Assembly (NCBI GenBank): GCA_964534135.1
Contig: CAZHQC010000116.1
Span: 1 to 7,211, forward strand
Direction of reading: 5' to 3'
DNA from: JAKLQJ01 sp964534135
GTDB taxonomy: Bacteria; Elusimicrobiota; Elusimicrobia; Elusimicrobiales; UBA9959
DNA: 7,211 nt
Notes under the pieces: model-generated
Databases searched by the model: none
The model's input: only the letters and a program-made list of their open reading frames with translations
Told to the model about the DNA's origin: nothing
Translations under genes and position numbers: made by a program
Part shown: positions 6,298 through 7,211 of the stretch, piece by piece
Layout of the letters: each line of letters starts with the position of its first letter
Position numbering within the stretch: position 1 is the first letter of the stretch

Positions 6298-7130
6298 TTA
6301 CAAACCGCTCCAACTTTAGCCTTTACCATCTTCATATGTTTTGCGTCTTTTTTATAATGCACAGCCATAATTTGGCTTAAAACCGAAATAGCTATTTCAC
6401 CGGGAGTTTCCCCACCGATATTAAGACCTATGGGAGAAAAAACCCTTTCATCTTTTAAAGGGTCCATTTTTTCCTTTTTAAGATCTTCAAATGTTTTTGC
6501 AACCTTGCTTTTACTTCCTATCATGCCAATATAAGAAGCTTTGCTTTTCATGGAAGCTAAAAGACATTCTTTATCGGAAGAATGACCTCTTGTCACAATA
6601 ACAATGTAAGTATTATTATCCGGTTTAAGATTGTCCAATGCTTTATAAGGCTCTTCCGTCAAAATCTTTGAGGCATTGGGAAATCTTTCTTTATTTGTAT
6701 ATTCCGCTCTATCATCAACAATAGTATAAGAATAACCCGCAACATCAAAAGCCTCGGAAAGCTTAAAAGAAACATGACCGGCGCCCAATACAATTATTCT
6801 AAAAGCTTTATTATATACTTCTATGAAAATTTCGGCTTTTCCCGAGCAAATCATATTGGTATTTCCTTTTGCCGTTAAATCAAAACTAAATATACCGCTT
6901 TCGCCTTTCTTTATACATTCAATGGCCTTTTTTATAGTCAAGCCCTCTATGGCGCCACCTCCTACAGTTCCTTTTATGCGCCCGTTGGAATAAACAAGCA
7001 TTTTAGATGTTATTCCTCTTGGCGTGGAACCCTTAGTGGAAATAATGGTGGCAAGAGCCACATCTTCTCCGGTTTCTATGGATTTAGCCAAACAACTTAT
7101 AACATCACGAGTTTCTTTCATAGCTTTCAT
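6294..7130 (-). CDS. XdhC/CoxI-family molybdenum-cofactor insertion chaperone
   Basis: This 278-residue cytoplasmic accessory protein belongs to the family that binds sulfurated molybdenum cofactor and delivers it to xanthine dehydrogenase-type apoenzymes. It is not the FeS subunit that E. coli also calls XdhC. The N-terminal XdhC/CoxI domain contains GSTPRGITSKMLV (35-46 region), GTVGGGAIE (54-62) and MICSG (93-97), the place of the family's Cys-Gly-Gly motif with Ser for the first Gly. A Rossmann-like domain follows (IIVLGAGHVS at 112-121, TIVDDR at 136-141, VTRGHSSD, YIGMIGS). The ending SPIGLNIGGETPGEIAISVLSQI is highly characteristic. It is the first gene of the operon visible here and overlaps the catalytic-subunit gene by 4 bp, which suits an insertion factor made alongside its client. 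No clear SD precedes the ATG at 7130. Met4 is an equally possible start with no better site. Confidence 0.93.
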   Translation of the reverse strand: MKAMKETRDVISCLAKSIETGEDVALATIISTKGSTPRGITSKMLVYSNGRIKGTVGGGAIEGLTIKKAIECIKKGESGIFSFDLTAKGNTNMICSGKAEIFIEVYNKAFRIIVLGAGHVSFKLSEAFDVAGYSYTIVDDRAEYTNKERFPNASKILTEEPYKALDNLKPDNNTYIVIVTRGHSSDKECLLASMKSKASYIGMIGSKSKVAKTFEDLKKEKMDPLKDERVFSPIGLNIGGETPGEIAISVLSQIMAVHYKKDAKHMKMVKAKVGAVCK

Positions 7131-7179
7131 TTTACTTTATTTTATATATATAAACTATTTTAGTGGATTAGCTTGTCAA
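7131..7179 (-). promoter_or_regulatory. Candidate operon promoter upstream of the XdhC-family gene
   Basis: On the minus strand a perfect sigma70-like -35 box, TTGACA, lies at 7179-7174, 43 bases before the XdhC-family ATG. It is followed by a very AT-rich stretch that could be the melting region. The -10 box is poor: at the ideal 17-base spacer the hexamer is AGTTTA, and the best TATA-like hexamer (TATATA) needs a 21-base spacer. It is nevertheless the only promoter-like region outside coding sequence in the window. Transcription may instead begin beyond the right edge. Confidence 0.4.
7141..7154. other. Perfect 14-bp AT palindrome between candidate -35 box and start codon
   Basis: TTTATATATATAAA reads the same on both strands. 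It spans the region where the -10 element should lie, 23 to 10 bases before the XdhC-family ATG. It may be an operator half of the promoter region or merely easily melted DNA. It has no spacer loop and no T-run tail suggestive of a terminator. Confidence 0.35.
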
Positions 7180-7183
7180 ACCA

Positions 7184-7201
7184 GTTTTAAGTTGTTTTAA
7201 G
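7184..7201. repeat. Short direct repeat GTTTTAAG spaced by one helical turn
   Basis: GTTTTAAG occurs at 7184-7191 and again at 7194-7201, a 10-bp period placing both copies on the same face of the helix. On the coding strand the pair (CTTAAAAC) lies immediately upstream of the TTGACA box, about where an UP element or an activator site would be. Chance is possible in DNA this AT-rich. Confidence 0.4.
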
Positions 7202-7211
7202 GTGTAGTCGC

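Noticed and set aside
1..7211. CRISPR arrays, tRNA or rRNA genes, insertion-sequence ends
   Set aside because: No regularly spaced repeats, no recognisable RNA gene, and no transposase or terminal inverted repeats were seen; the window is almost entirely coding.

Overview
This window is one unbroken stretch of a minus-strand operon for molybdenum hydroxylases of the xanthine dehydrogenase family. Transcription runs from the right edge to the left edge. In that order the genes are: an XdhC/CoxI-type cofactor-insertion chaperone (7130-6294), the molybdopterin-binding catalytic subunit (6297-3994), a secreted CsgG/FlgO-like protein fused to an outer-membrane beta-barrel (3984-2701), a [2Fe-2S] subunit (2698-2216), an FAD subunit (2195-1350), a second and divergent FAD-type subunit (1318-464), and a second [2Fe-2S] subunit (467 to beyond base 1) that the left edge cuts off. 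Neighbouring genes overlap by 4 bp (ATGA, twice) or lie 2 to 31 bp apart, so all seven are probably co-transcribed. No stretch over 300 bases lacks a gene. The only real non-coding segment is the 81 bp at the right edge, which holds a candidate promoter.

The catalytic, FeS and FAD subunits together form a three-subunit hydroxylase of the XDH type. Substrate is oxidised at the Mo centre, and electrons pass through two [2Fe-2S] clusters to FAD and then to an acceptor. The chaperone would load sulfurated molybdenum cofactor. Family motifs around the Mo site are intact, but the substrate cannot be fixed. The equivalent of the mammalian substrate-orienting Arg880 appears to be Ser, so a purine, another N-heterocycle or an aldehyde are all possible.

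Two things are unusual. First, an envelope protein gene sits between the catalytic subunit and its electron-transfer subunits, tightly spaced on both sides. Second, a second FAD/FeS pair follows in mirrored order (Mo-FeS-FAD, then FAD-FeS). Its FAD subunit has lost parts of the standard FAD motifs, and its FeS subunit may continue into a second, unseen Mo domain.

The organism is a bacterium with an AT-rich genome. It is very probably a diderm, because the beta-barrel protein has a signal peptide and a C-terminal Phe. The CsgG-like domain plus barrel recalls Elusimicrobiota, Omnitrophota and similar lineages. That placement is an impression from protein style, not a demonstrated assignment. 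No mobile elements, RNA genes or CRISPR arrays were seen.
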